Part shown: in pieces, positions 23,932 to 32,792 of the stretch | How positions within the stretch are numbered: position 1 is the stretch's first letter | How the letters are laid out: every line of letters starts with the position of its first letter | Assembly (NCBI GenBank): GCA_021163295.1 | Contig: JAGGXD010000180.1 | Span: forward strand, 1 to 35,489 | Source of the DNA: Bacteroidales bacterium | Lineage (GTDB): Bacteria; Bacteroidota; Bacteroidia; Bacteroidales; VadinHA17 | Direction of reading: 5' to 3' | Length of the DNA: 35,489 bases | Position numbers and translations under genes: made by a program | Notes under the pieces: model-generated | Told to the model about the DNA's origin: nothing | Databases searched by the model: none | Seen by the model: only the letters and a program-made list of their open reading frames with translations

Positions 23932-25488
23932 TTAATAAACCGATGTAAGCGTAACCAGTGGCAGAATCATTTCCTGCATAGAAATACCACCGTGCTGGAA
24001 AGAATTCCGGTATAGTTTTACAAAGTGGTTAAAGCTATTGGGATAAACAAGAAAATCATTATTGGATGCGAAAATATATTTTGAGCTGATGTTTGATTTA
24101 GGCAGATGTGCTTTTGCCGGGTCTCCAATCTCAAAAACCTGTTTGGGATTAAAATTCAGATTTCTACCCATTTTATATCTCAGGTTAGAAGAAGTTTGGC
24201 GGTCACCAATAACTTTCACGGGATTTTGTACACGAACTGTTCCGTGATCGGTTGTAATAACCATGGTAACATTATGCTTTGTCAGTTCCTTTATCAGCTC
24301 AATCAAGGGAGAGTGAGTAAACCATGTATGGGTAAGTGATCTGTAAGCCGATTCATCATTTGCAAGTTCACGTATCATATCCATTTCAGTACGAGCGTGA
24401 GAAAGAATGTCAACAAAATTATATACAACCACCAAAAGATCTGTATTTACAAGTGAATTCACATTGTCAACAAGTTTCTTCCCCTGTTCAAGATTATTGA
24501 CTTTTTCGTAAATACAAGAATAGTCTTTCCTCAATCTTTTGAGCTGCCGTAATAATAATTCCTTTTCATTCAGATTTTTACCTTTTTCAACGTCATCAGG
24601 TATCCATAACTCCGGAAATATATCTGCAATTTCCGCAGGCATTATCCCTGCAAAAATTGAATTTCTTGCATACTGCGTAACAGTCGGTAAAATGCTGCAA
24701 TAGAGTTCCTCCTGCCTGATCCTGAACCAATTTTGTATTTCAGGATAGATTGTCTGCCATTGATCGTATCGCAAATTATCGATCAGAATAAACGCAACTT
24801 TTTCACCATTGTCTAACATCGGTAGTATTTTCCGGCGAATAATTTCATGAGACATTAAAGGTTCATCATTTAAACCTTTTTCAAGCCATGAAATATAATT
24901 CAATTTAACAAACCGTGAAAAAGCGTTATTGGCTTCATTCTCCTGCATACGATACACCTCCATGAGATTTGAATCATCAGAATCATCCAGCTCAATACTC
25001 CAGTAAGAGAGGTTCTTATACAGGTTAGCCCAATCGGAAAAACTTACAGCTTCATTGATCCTGTTTCCAATTTTGGAAAATTCCGATTGATACGCAGCAG
25101 TGGTTTTTCTGGTAACCAGCCATTTTTGCTCAATAATCTTTTTAATCGATAACAGTACTTGCTGAGGTTTTACAGGTTTAATAAGATAATCAGATATTTT
25201 TGCTCCGATTGCCTCTTCCATAATATCTTCTTCCTCACTCTTCGTAACCATTACAACCGGAATATCGGGTCGTAAATCTTTTATATATGTTAATGTTTCA
25301 AGTCCGCTTTTCCCAGGCATATTCTCGTCTAAAAATACCAGGTCAAAATCCTCATCCCGAATCATCTCAATTGCATCATCACCATTACTTGCAGTTTCCA
25401 GTTGGTAACCCTTTTCTTCAAGAAAAATAATGTGAGCATTCAATAATTCTATCTCATCATCTACCCATAAAATTCTAATCTTCCTCAT
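23932..25488 (-). CDS. porX: PorX: response regulator fused to a PglZ phosphatase-superfamily domain
   Basis: 518 residues. The receiver domain (1-120) has acidic D10-D11, phosphoacceptor D54 in F-L-D-E-N-M-P-G, T82 and K104. The C-terminal part (about 210-518) is an alkaline-phosphatase-superfamily (PglZ) domain: D237 in I-D-N-L-R-Y-D-Q-W, T269-V-T-Q-Y-A-R, H364, and D414-H415-G-T as metal-site residues. In Porphyromonas gingivalis PorX controls type IX secretion with the sensor PorY and sigma factor SigP, and its PglZ domain is reported to be a zinc phosphodiesterase acting on oligonucleotides. No sensor kinase is adjacent. It lies 242 bases downstream of porW, another type IX secretion protein, on the same strand. 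Confidence 0.93.
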   Translation of the reverse strand: MRKIRILWVDDEIELLNAHIIFLEEKGYQLETASNGDDAIEMIRDEDFDLVFLDENMPGKSGLETLTYIKDLRPDIPVVMVTKSEEEDIMEEAIGAKISDYLIKPVKPQQVLLSIKKIIEQKWLVTRKTTAAYQSEFSKIGNRINEAVSFSDWANLYKNLSYWSIELDDSDDSNLMEVYRMQENEANNAFSRFVKLNYISWLEKGLNDEPLMSHEIIRRKILPMLDNGEKVAFILIDNLRYDQWQTIYPEIQNWFRIRQEELYCSILPTVTQYARNSIFAGIMPAEIADIFPELWIPDDVEKGKNLNEKELLLRQLKRLRKDYSCIYEKVNNLEQGKKLVDNVNSLVNTDLLVVVYNFVDILSHARTEMDMIRELANDESAYRSLTHTWFTHSPLIELIKELTKHNVTMVITTDHGTVRVQNPVKVIGDRQTSSNLRYKMGRNLNFNPKQVFEIGDPAKAHLPKSNISSKYIFASNNDFLVYPNSFNHFVKLYRNSFQHGGISMQEMILPLVTLTSVY

Positions 25489-25584
25489 CTCAGGTAAGTA
25501 TCAAGTTAAAAGTTGAAAGTTAAAAAGTTATGTGTTCTTTTTAACCTGTAACACTACAACGCTTAGTCCTATTATTAAAAGAAT

Positions 25585-25731
25585 TAACCGCCAAGTACGC
25601 TAAGGATGCGCTAAGAACGCAAAGTACAAATATTATTTAAATTATCTTCAATATATTCTTAAGGGAACTTTGCGACCTTTGCGGTTAGTTTTTTTTCCAT
25701 TCTTCCATCATTCCATTATTCCAATTCTTCC
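25585..25731. repeat. CGCAAAG-family inverted repeat and CCATTATT repeat
   Basis: TAACCGC (25585-25591) pairs with GCGGTTA (25681-25687), and CGCAAAGT (25618-25625) with ACTTTGCG (25667-25674), giving nested inverted arms around a 41-base AT-rich centre. ATTCTTCC/CCATTATT units follow at 25697-25731. The CGCAAAG word recurs just after pgk at 35315-35329. This fills the 242-base gap between porX and porW. Confidence 0.6.
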
Positions 25732-28391
25732 TACGGAAGATAATTTTCTTCAAAAAACTTTAAATATGTAGAGGGTGATTTATTTTGTTTAAATGTCTCA
25801 AAATTATCCAGGGAAATGATAAATAAGCTGTATTCCATTCCTTCAATTGATTTAAAAACATCTGTATTTGAATTTATTAATTGGAAGTATTCGAAAGCAA
25901 TTGCCTGATTTTCAAAACTCCTGACACTGATTATCTGCAAACCATCATCCAGCAATTCACCTTCAGTTTTAAAAGTAGTATTCATAAAATTATCAAGATT
26001 AAAGTTGATAATATCAAAAATAATCTGATTAATATCAGTGTCCGTACTTTCAAGAGCAAGTACAAATAAATGTTCCTGGTCTTCTTTTAAAAAGTATATT
26101 TCTTTGGCAATCTGTTTTTCTTCTTCTTGTTTCAAAGCCGTGTATGTCTGGTTCAGGTATGCAATTAATTCATCTGCCCTGTTTTTTTCTTCACTTTGAG
26201 GATATGTTTTATTCAGTTCTACCAGGGCTTTTTTGAAAGTTGCTTCATCAGTAATATTTCCAATAGCCATAGCTCTGAGTAATGCAAATTTAGGAGCCAG
26301 TTCATGGTCTTTCTCATCAGTCAGAGCTTTATTACAATTATCTATCACCGGATTATACTTCCCCTCCTTATATAGAATATATGTATTCTCATAAAATATT
26401 TTAATCTCATCCTGTTTCTCCTTCAGCTTTTTATAAAAATCAGGATCAGAAAGGAATTGGGCATACTCACTATCCGGGTATTTATCTATAATAAGATTTT
26501 TATAATAATTGCTTTTCTCATAATTTGATTGCTGCAAAAACAATTCATACAAATGATACAAGGAAGATAAATAATAATCACTTTCCGGGTATCTTCTGTT
26601 AAGCTCCTCATATGCCTCCGCTGCTTTAAGTAAATTATGCATATCTGTCTGGTATATTCCCCCGATTTTATATAATGCTTCGGCTATTCTTGCATGGGAT
26701 ATCACCACCAGTGAATCATTATATGGAATATCTTTCATATAATACTCAACAGAATATTTATCGTTAGTCCCTGTTTCACCGTTGGTTACAGAATCTGATC
26801 CTTCCTGTGAAATGACTTCCATATCAAAACTAATAACATTCTTGTTCAACCTTCTCCAGCTATCACCAAGCTTCCTGTCTCCCCATTTTTTCATGAACTC
26901 TGTTCGCCCAAAAGCCAAAGCCTCAGGGTTATAAAAATACCATTTCCCGCTACGATCAAGAGTGTTTTGAAATCTCCGCTGATCTTCATAGAACTGACCC
27001 CGGTTATACTGATCATTACTTCTTACTTCTTTTTGCTTTCGTTCCTCTTCTTTTAACTTTTGAATAATACTATTGACCAGTAATTTTTGTTCCGATTCAC
27101 TCATTTGAGCAACCATTTGAAGGCTATCTTCCTTTTCAACTATTAATATATTATCAACAAGGCGGGTCAGATTTACCGTCTTTACTGCAATAGATTCATA
27201 GCCGGGATATGATCTGTCAAGGGTTGTAACTGCACTATCGTAATAGGCCTGTGAGTATTTATAATCTTTCCTGTCGAAATAAATATCAGCAAGACTAAGA
27301 TAACTTAACCCTTTCTGGTTTGAATTGGAAATACTGCCGGCAACAGATTGCTTATATAATTCAATGGCTTCTTCAATTCTTTCTTCCTTCATGCTTACAG
27401 ATGCTAAAGCATAGTAAATCTGATCGTGATAATCAATATTCTTTTCATCTTTAAGCATTTTTCTCAGCTCCTTAACAATTTCAGATGAATTTCCCATTGA
27501 AACATCATAAGCACCTGCAAGATTTATTTTTGCATTAAATGCCATCTCGTAAGGCGGGTTCATTTTTATCACTTTCCTGTAAAGTTCTGAAGCATCTTCG
27601 AAATTTTCCAATTCCTGGTGTATCTGGGCAAGAATAAAAGAGTATCTGGATTTATTCTTTTTATCTCCGGCGTATTCAAGAGCTTTAGTCAGGTGCGGAA
27701 CTGCCATTTTAAAATTTCGCTGCTTCAAATAATAATCAGCATATGTATTTGAAACCTCCCCGATAAATTTTTCAGGCAATGTGTCATTTGCAGCCAAAAC
27801 TGTTAAAATCTTAAGTGCATCATTAAAATTGTCTGTTTCACAAAATGTCCTGGCCAGCCAAACATTTCCCTGAATTTTAATTCCTTCATCCAGAGCTTCT
27901 CTTATTACATGTTTAAATGTGTACTGTGCAGCCTTAAAATCATGTTTATAAAATTGCGCCTTCCCCATTAACAAATAACTATCGTCCACCCATGTATTAT
28001 ATTCAGGTTGTTCCAGAAATTCAATATCTTGCTTTGAAAGGTTTTCTTTATCAATTTCGGGCTTTACTTTAATAGAATGCAGTGTTATTACCTTTGTTGC
28101 TTTCCGTATTGCCCTGTCCATCTGTGGTTTTACCTGTGAGGCAAGGTCAGCATCAACATAATTAAATACCGAAAGTATCTGGGAGTAATTATTTTGAAAT
28201 GAATTATCAATTCTTTCAACACCCTTAATAAAACTTTGCTCACCATTAAAATAGATATTGTAATGAGAAGTAAGGTTATGATAAACCCTTGTTGATGAGG
28301 TGTTTTTTTCGGGAGAACAACCGGCAAAAAAAACAATCAACAAATAGAGAACTGTTCTATATGGATATCTGAGAAAATTCAAATTTGACAA
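25731..28391 (-). CDS. porW: PorW/SprE-type TPR lipoprotein of type IX secretion
   Basis: 886 residues. The N-terminus is a lipoprotein signal (V-F-F-A-G-C25-S). H-N-L-T-S-H-Y-N-I-Y-F-N-G-E (about 38-51) is the signature I associate with SprE/PorW. Many tetratricopeptide repeats cover about 130-400 and 560-800. In gliding or type IX-secreting Bacteroidota this protein is needed for secretion and is thought to link the PorLM motor to other parts; here that is by homology. No ATG exists before the signal peptide, so the start must be TTG at 28391 or 28382; the upstream frame stops at 28431. Its neighbour porX is the regulator of the same system. Confidence 0.87.
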   Translation of the reverse strand: MSNLNFLRYPYRTVLYLLIVFFAGCSPEKNTSSTRVYHNLTSHYNIYFNGEQSFIKGVERIDNSFQNNYSQILSVFNYVDADLASQVKPQMDRAIRKATKVITLHSIKVKPEIDKENLSKQDIEFLEQPEYNTWVDDSYLLMGKAQFYKHDFKAAQYTFKHVIREALDEGIKIQGNVWLARTFCETDNFNDALKILTVLAANDTLPEKFIGEVSNTYADYYLKQRNFKMAVPHLTKALEYAGDKKNKSRYSFILAQIHQELENFEDASELYRKVIKMNPPYEMAFNAKINLAGAYDVSMGNSSEIVKELRKMLKDEKNIDYHDQIYYALASVSMKEERIEEAIELYKQSVAGSISNSNQKGLSYLSLADIYFDRKDYKYSQAYYDSAVTTLDRSYPGYESIAVKTVNLTRLVDNILIVEKEDSLQMVAQMSESEQKLLVNSIIQKLKEEERKQKEVRSNDQYNRGQFYEDQRRFQNTLDRSGKWYFYNPEALAFGRTEFMKKWGDRKLGDSWRRLNKNVISFDMEVISQEGSDSVTNGETGTNDKYSVEYYMKDIPYNDSLVVISHARIAEALYKIGGIYQTDMHNLLKAAEAYEELNRRYPESDYYLSSLYHLYELFLQQSNYEKSNYYKNLIIDKYPDSEYAQFLSDPDFYKKLKEKQDEIKIFYENTYILYKEGKYNPVIDNCNKALTDEKDHELAPKFALLRAMAIGNITDEATFKKALVELNKTYPQSEEKNRADELIAYLNQTYTALKQEEEKQIAKEIYFLKEDQEHLFVLALESTDTDINQIIFDIINFNLDNFMNTTFKTEGELLDDGLQIISVRSFENQAIAFEYFQLINSNTDVFKSIEGMEYSLFIISLDNFETFKQNKSPSTYLKFFEENYLP

Positions 28392-28488
28392 AATTATCTT
28401 TTTGTAAAACTCAGAAACCGTCTTCTTATTTTATGAATTCCTGAATTTCCGGTAATTATTATCAATTCCGAGGAGTTTCAACCAGGTT

Positions 28489-28740
28489 TTAACTGCTGGC
28501 AGAAATCACTTTCTTTACTTCAGGTATCTCCTTTTTAAGAGCCTGTTCAACTCCAGCCTTAAGAGTCTGCTCACTGTATGGACAGCCACGGCAAGCCCCT
28601 GTAAGCTCAACCTTTACAACAAAATCCTCCGTAATTTCCACCAGTTTAATATCTCCGCCATCTGCCTGAAGATAAGGTCGTATTTTTTCAAGCTCGTTTT
28701 TAATTCGATCGTGGATTTTATTATTCTCTTTGGTTTCCAT
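28489..28740 (-). CDS. NifU C-terminal-domain Fe-S protein (Nfu-like)
   Basis: 83 residues, a single NifU-like domain. L-Q-A-D-G-G-D-I and G-A-C50-R-G-C53-P-Y are the family hallmarks, the CxxC binding a shared [4Fe-4S] cluster in a dimer. It lacks the A-type domain of E. coli NfuA. It begins 5 bases after the stop of the Mrp/ApbC gene on the same strand, so the two are surely co-transcribed and likely act together in cytosolic Fe-S cluster delivery. Confidence 0.93.
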   Translation of the reverse strand: METKENNKIHDRIKNELEKIRPYLQADGGDIKLVEITEDFVVKVELTGACRGCPYSEQTLKAGVEQALKKEIPEVKKVISASS

Positions 28741-28745
28741 TTTAA

Positions 28746-29876
28746 TTAATTTTTTGGAGTTACTTTATGTAGAACAGGATTAATTTCAACTTTTTTTGTA
28801 GGATCAAGTGTAGCATTTCTTTTTGCAACCTGGTCCGCTACCTGATCAGCCATTTCAAGAAAAGCTTTCCCCACAATTGAATCTTCGTTCAGAACAGAAG
28901 GCTTGCCTGCATCTCCACCTTCACAAATACTTTGCACAATAGGAATTTGTCCTAACAGGGGAATATTTTTCTTTTCCGCAAGTTTTTTACATCCATCTTT
29001 CCCAAAGATATAATACTTGTTGTCGGGTAACTCTTCCGGTGTAAACCATGACATATTTTCTACCAGTCCCAGTACAGGCACATTGATCTTATCCCCCACG
29101 AACATAGCGATCCCTTTAATAGCATCAGCCAGTGCCACTTCTTGTGGTGTGCTTACAATAATCGCACCTGTAACAGAAACTTCCTGAACCAGGGTCAGAT
29201 GAACATCGCTTGTACCCGGAGGAAGATCAACCAGAAGATAATCCAGTTCTCCCCAATTACTTTGTAATAAAAGTTGCTTTAGTGCATTGGTTGCCATCGG
29301 GCCCCTCCAAACCAGGGCGTCATCAGGATTGATAAAGAACCCTATCGACAGCATTTTTATTCCATAATTTTTAATCGGTTCAATAATATCTACACCATCA
29401 ATCTTATTAACCATAGGTCTTTGTCCTTCAACATTAAACATTTTTGGAATCGAAGGTCCATAAATATCAGCATCGATCAAACCCACCGCTGCTCCCGATT
29501 TGGAAAGGGCAATAGCAAGATTTGTAGCTACAGTTGATTTTCCAACTCCACCTTTTCCCGATGCAATAGCAATTATATTTTTAACACTTGGCAGTACTTT
29601 TTTTTCATCTTTTTTCATAACCTCATCCGATTTAATACTTATATTTTCTTTTATTTCAGCTTTCTTATCCACATATTTTTGAATAGCGCTTACGCATGCC
29701 TTACGTATAGCAGACACAAAAGGGTCATTTGGATTGTCAAAATGAAGAGTAAAGCTGATCTTTTTGCCTTTAACCTCCAGATCCTCTACCATTTTTAAAC
29801 TCACGATATCTTTCCCTTTTTCAGGGTGAATAACATGTTTCAAAGCAGTAAAAATGTTTTCTTCTCTATAACTCAT
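28746..29876 (-). CDS. Mrp/ApbC (NBP35-type) Fe-S cluster carrier ATPase
   Basis: 376 residues. An N-terminal MIP18-like domain (about 5-75; K-D-I-V-S-L-K-M-V) precedes a deviant-Walker P-loop ATPase (S-G107-K-G-G-V-G-K-S-T115; G-L-I-D-A-D-I-Y-G-P-S; V-D-L-P-P-G-T-S-D). It should carry Fe-S clusters to client proteins. The CxxC that binds the cluster at the dimer interface in many homologues is not present: after E273-N-M-S-W-F the sequence reads T-P-E-E-L-P-D-N, and the only nearby Cys is C296. I recall the same in Bacteroides homologues. The adjacent Nfu-like gene may supply the cluster ligands. Confidence 0.92.
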   Translation of the reverse strand: MSYREENIFTALKHVIHPEKGKDIVSLKMVEDLEVKGKKISFTLHFDNPNDPFVSAIRKACVSAIQKYVDKKAEIKENISIKSDEVMKKDEKKVLPSVKNIIAIASGKGGVGKSTVATNLAIALSKSGAAVGLIDADIYGPSIPKMFNVEGQRPMVNKIDGVDIIEPIKNYGIKMLSIGFFINPDDALVWRGPMATNALKQLLLQSNWGELDYLLVDLPPGTSDVHLTLVQEVSVTGAIIVSTPQEVALADAIKGIAMFVGDKINVPVLGLVENMSWFTPEELPDNKYYIFGKDGCKKLAEKKNIPLLGQIPIVQSICEGGDAGKPSVLNEDSIVGKAFLEMADQVADQVAKRNATLDPTKKVEINPVLHKVTPKN

Positions 29877-30041
29877 AATAAAATAACTTTAAACTATATT
29901 TAAATATATTGTAACTATTCTTTCTTCACCTCATTTCATCCTCTTCACTTTTTAATTTCTAATTTCTAATTTTCTCCCCTCTTCCCTACTCAACTCACTC
30001 AACCTACTCAACTACCTAAGAGGCGCAAAAGTAATAATTAA

Positions 30042-30058
30042 TTCCCGGAATCCGGGAA
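30042..30058 (-). terminator. Hairpin after the ATL gene, weak terminator
   Basis: TTCCCGG and CCGGGAA form a perfect 7-bp stem with a 3-base loop, beginning 6 bases past the stop codon at 30065. The following minus-strand sequence is AT-rich but has no clean T-run. The rest of the 29877-30064 gap holds low-complexity repeats, including the CTACTCAACTCACTC block at 29985-30020. Confidence 0.4.
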
Positions 30059-30064
30059 ATTACA

Positions 30065-30421
30065 TTATAATTCCAAACGCGGATTCCAGAAAAGTTTTTT
30101 AAAATCAACCACTTTATCATCTTTAATTCTTATTCCTTCATTTTCAAGTAATTGTTTCATAATAAGGGAACCGCCAAAATGTTTTTTACCCGAAAGGATC
30201 CCATTCCTGTTCACAACCCGGTGTGCAGGAATAAAGACACCAAGTCCACTGGAGCTGTTTAGCGCCCACCCTACAACACGTGCTGAGCCTCCGGTTCCCA
30301 GGTACTTTGCAATAGCACCATAAGTTGATACTCTTCCATACGGGATTTTCTTTGTAACCTCGTAAACCCTTTCAAAAAACCCGTCTTTCTCAATCATCCC
30401 CTGAATATTTGATTGGTTCAC
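30065..30421 (-). CDS. Alkyltransferase-like (ATL) protein, MGMT family without the catalytic Cys
   Basis: 118 residues, one DNA-binding MGMT domain. V-S-T-Y-G-A-I-A and A-R48-V-V-G-W-A-L are the helix-turn-helix and arginine-finger regions. The active-site motif P-C-H-R is P65-A-H-R68 here, so it cannot accept alkyl groups. ATL proteins bind O6-alkylguanine and hand the lesion to nucleotide excision repair. The ATG at 30421 overlaps trmB by 32 bases; Met9 at 30397 would overlap by 8 and leaves the domain intact. It ends the ricT-gldH-trmB transcript. Confidence 0.88.
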   Translation of the reverse strand: MNQSNIQGMIEKDGFFERVYEVTKKIPYGRVSTYGAIAKYLGTGGSARVVGWALNSSSGLGVFIPAHRVVNRNGILSGKKHFGGSLIMKQLLENEGIRIKDDKVVDFKKLFWNPRLEL

Positions 30422-31091
30422 TATCAGTAAACCGGAAACTCAGACATGTAATCTTTTTGCCTTCTTCAATAAATTGTTGTTCATAAAAAGTTTTAATAAA
30501 AAGGTCCTCGTCTGTTACTTCGGTATTATAAAGATCATTGGTTGAATACAACAATTCCAGGTTATTTTGTCTGACAATATCCAGTGTGTATTTATACAAG
30601 GAAAAATTGTCTGTTTTCAGATGAATTATTCCTTCAGAAATTAAGAAATCCTTATATAAATTAAGAAACCATGGATTTGTAAGGCGTTTTTTTTCTCTTT
30701 TCCTTTTCGACTGTGGATCAGGGAATGTAATCCATATCCCGCTTATTTCATCTTTAGAAAAAAAGGAACTTATAAGCTCAATGCGTGTGCGGATAAAACA
30801 AACATTTTTTAATCCCATTTCTTCAACTTCCCTGGCTCCTTTCCAAATCCGGGCTCCCTTAATATCAATACCGATAAAATTCTTATTGCTATATTTTTTT
30901 GCCAGGTTAATGGTATACTCTCCTTTCCCACAACCCAGTTCAAGCACAATAGGGTACCTGTTTTTAAAAAAAAATTCAGCCCATTTACCTTTCAATAAAT
31001 GATCTTTTTCAAAAACATCCTCAATCACCGGCTGAATAACATGATCAAATTTCCTGATTTCAGCCCATTTCTTTATTTTGTCTTTCCCCAC
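30390..31091 (-). CDS. trmB: tRNA (guanine-N7)-methyltransferase
   Basis: 233 residues. It methylates G46 of tRNAs from S-adenosylmethionine in the cytosol. V-L-E51-L-G-C-G-K-G-E-Y is the SAM-binding loop, I-G-I-D76 the second, and I-T-F-P-D-P126-Q-S-K-R-K-R-E-K-K-R-L the family's catalytic and tRNA-binding block. The start is GTG at 31091, sharing its first G with the TAG stop of gldH (TAGTG), which implies translational coupling; there is no ATG near the N-terminus. Confidence 0.95.
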   Translation of the reverse strand: MGKDKIKKWAEIRKFDHVIQPVIEDVFEKDHLLKGKWAEFFFKNRYPIVLELGCGKGEYTINLAKKYSNKNFIGIDIKGARIWKGAREVEEMGLKNVCFIRTRIELISSFFSKDEISGIWITFPDPQSKRKREKKRLTNPWFLNLYKDFLISEGIIHLKTDNFSLYKYTLDIVRQNNLELLYSTNDLYNTEVTDEDLFIKTFYEQQFIEEGKKITCLSFRFTDSEPIKYSGDD

Positions 31092-31579
31092 TATCTTTCA
31101 GTCTCAGAAGTTTGTACTTTTTCAATCCTTAGGCCAATATCATAAACATCTTTTAAATGTTCCGTTCGCATTGCCTGCTCAAACTCAAATGAGTAGTACC
31201 CCGAAACGGGAAATCTTATGTTTTGTTTATATGGCAACCGCAATTCATGAATATCTCCCCAGCCACTTCCATACCATTTACCTCTTTTGTCAGCCAGAGT
31301 ACAATCAATTGTATCGCATGTCCATTGACCTGTTGGTGAAGTAGTGGTTAAGAAAATATATAAATTACGATATGAATACCCCGATCCGTTACGTATATTT
31401 ATGTAAATATTATGAGATGCGACAGTATCAGATATATAAGTCCTGAACACGGGCTTATTATTAACATCCCAAACATGTAAAGGAATTTCAGCAAAATCCT
31501 CATATACCCTGTTTGGGTCGCAGGAAACAAAAGTTAATAACGCAAGAAATATTATCAGATAAATCTGTTTACTTTTCAT
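31091..31579 (-). CDS. gldH: Gliding motility lipoprotein GldH
   Basis: 162 residues from the ATG at 31579. The frame runs upstream inside ricT, but this ATG starts a lipoprotein signal (MKSKQIYLIIFLALLTFVSC20) and is therefore preferred. C20-D-P-N-R-V-Y and the beta-rich body (V-F-R-T-Y-I-S-D-T, Y-R-N-L-Y-I-F, L-P-Y-K-Q-N-I-R-F-P-V-S-G-Y-Y) fit the GldH family. GldH is required for gliding in Flavobacterium johnsoniae; its exact task is unresolved and it also occurs in non-gliding relatives. It overlaps ricT by 11 bases and trmB by 1. Confidence 0.85.
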   Translation of the reverse strand: MKSKQIYLIIFLALLTFVSCDPNRVYEDFAEIPLHVWDVNNKPVFRTYISDTVASHNIYINIRNGSGYSYRNLYIFLTTTSPTGQWTCDTIDCTLADKRGKWYGSGWGDIHELRLPYKQNIRFPVSGYYSFEFEQAMRTEHLKDVYDIGLRIEKVQTSETER

Positions 31580-32711
31580 TCTCCGGTCTCCGTCTTTTCT
31601 TTTTTCTTTTTGACCTTTTCCTTCCCGATTTTGAATAATTACTGAAACGATCAAGACTTTCTTCCTCATCATTACTTTTAAACTCTGCGAAAGTATCCGG
31701 AAGCTTGGTTTTATCTTCCAGAAATTGAATTTTTTGCCCCTTTTTATTCATTTCCTGAATTTCAATTACTCTATCTACAGAGATCACTGAAAGTTTAACT
31801 GCTTTCTCTTTATCAAAGGAATACCACATTAAACGTTTATAGATATCTGTTTTCTGGTGGTAAGCAGTCCCTTCCTCTGTTTCAAGAGGAATAGAAGTGT
31901 CAGGAAAATCTTTCTTTGCATCCAGGTAAGAATCCAACTCAAAGTTAAGACAACATTTTAGCTTTCCGCACTGTCCGGCAAGTTTTTGGGGATTAAGAGA
32001 CAATTCCTGGTGCCTGGCGGAATTTGTTGTCACTGAAATAAAATTTGACATCCATGATGAACAGCATAATTCACGTCCACAAGGACCTGTCCCCCCTATT
32101 CGTCCCGTTTCCTGCCTGGCTCCAATCTGCCGCATTTCTATTCTTACTTTAAACTTATCAGCAAGAATTTTAATTAATTCCCTGAAATCAACCCTCCCGT
32201 CAGCTATGTAGTAAAATATCGCTTTTGTATTATCACCCTGGTATTCAACATCCCCAATTTTCATTTCCAGTTTCAGGTTTTCGGCAAGCTTTCTTGATTG
32301 TAACATAGTTGATTTTTCAAGAGAAACCGCTTCATCCCATTTTTCAAGATCAGCCGGTTTAGCCTTTCGATAAACCTTTTTTAATTCCTCAGCCTCTTTT
32401 GTCCCATTATTTTTCATCATTTGATAATAGGCTAACTCCCCGGTAAGTGCAACAATCCCAATATCATGCCCCGGGGAAGCCTCAACCGCAACAATATCCC
32501 CGGTTTTTAATCTTAACTCATTTACATTTCTGAAAAAATCTTTTCGTGTATTTTTGAACCTGACCTCAATAATGTGTTTGTTTTTTGCACCTTCAGGAAT
32601 ATCCTCCAGCCAGTTATAAGAATCAAGTTTATGGCATGACCCTGTTATTTGTTGGTAATTCTGATTAGTATCCAACCCGTAGTCTATATTCTTCTGTTCG
32701 TTGTCTCTCAT
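31569..32711 (-). CDS. ricT: PSP1-domain protein RicT (YaaT-like)
   Basis: 380 residues. The PSP1 C-terminal domain occupies about 100-260 and contains two cysteine clusters: G-P-C211-G-R-E-L-C216-C217 and G-Q-C248-G-K-L-K-C253-C254. In Bacillus RicT with RicA and RicF forms an Fe-S-bearing complex that steers RNase Y mRNA processing; these cysteines correspond to its cluster ligands. RicA and RicF are not visible here, so the Bacteroidota partner may differ. The C-terminus (about 350-380) is a lysine/arginine-rich tail suited to RNA. It starts 81 bases after holB and overlaps gldH by 11 bases. Confidence 0.92.
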   Translation of the reverse strand: MRDNEQKNIDYGLDTNQNYQQITGSCHKLDSYNWLEDIPEGAKNKHIIEVRFKNTRKDFFRNVNELRLKTGDIVAVEASPGHDIGIVALTGELAYYQMMKNNGTKEAEELKKVYRKAKPADLEKWDEAVSLEKSTMLQSRKLAENLKLEMKIGDVEYQGDNTKAIFYYIADGRVDFRELIKILADKFKVRIEMRQIGARQETGRIGGTGPCGRELCCSSWMSNFISVTTNSARHQELSLNPQKLAGQCGKLKCCLNFELDSYLDAKKDFPDTSIPLETEEGTAYHQKTDIYKRLMWYSFDKEKAVKLSVISVDRVIEIQEMNKKGQKIQFLEDKTKLPDTFAEFKSNDEEESLDRFSNYSKSGRKRSKRKKKRRRPENEK

Positions 32712-32736
32712 TTTCGAAAAAATTTAAGTGCACTTT

Positions 32737-32775
32737 CGCTCTGCCCCTTTGCTCTTTGCTCTCTGCTCTTCCCCT
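32737..32775. repeat. GAGCAAAG-type low-complexity repeat between ricT and holB
   Basis: Degenerate copies of CTTTGCTCT/CTCTGCTCT fill most of the 81-base gap. No promoter consensus is visible in it. Confidence 0.55.
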
Positions 32776-32792
32776 GACAAATTTAATGAAAA

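Noticed and set aside
30065-30421. Active O6-methylguanine-DNA methyltransferase (ogt)
   Set aside because: The catalytic Cys of P-C-H-R is Ala, so the protein is an ATL.
31580-31672. N-terminal extension of GldH upstream of 31579
   Set aside because: It lies within ricT, and the ATG at 31579 begins a clean lipoprotein signal peptide.
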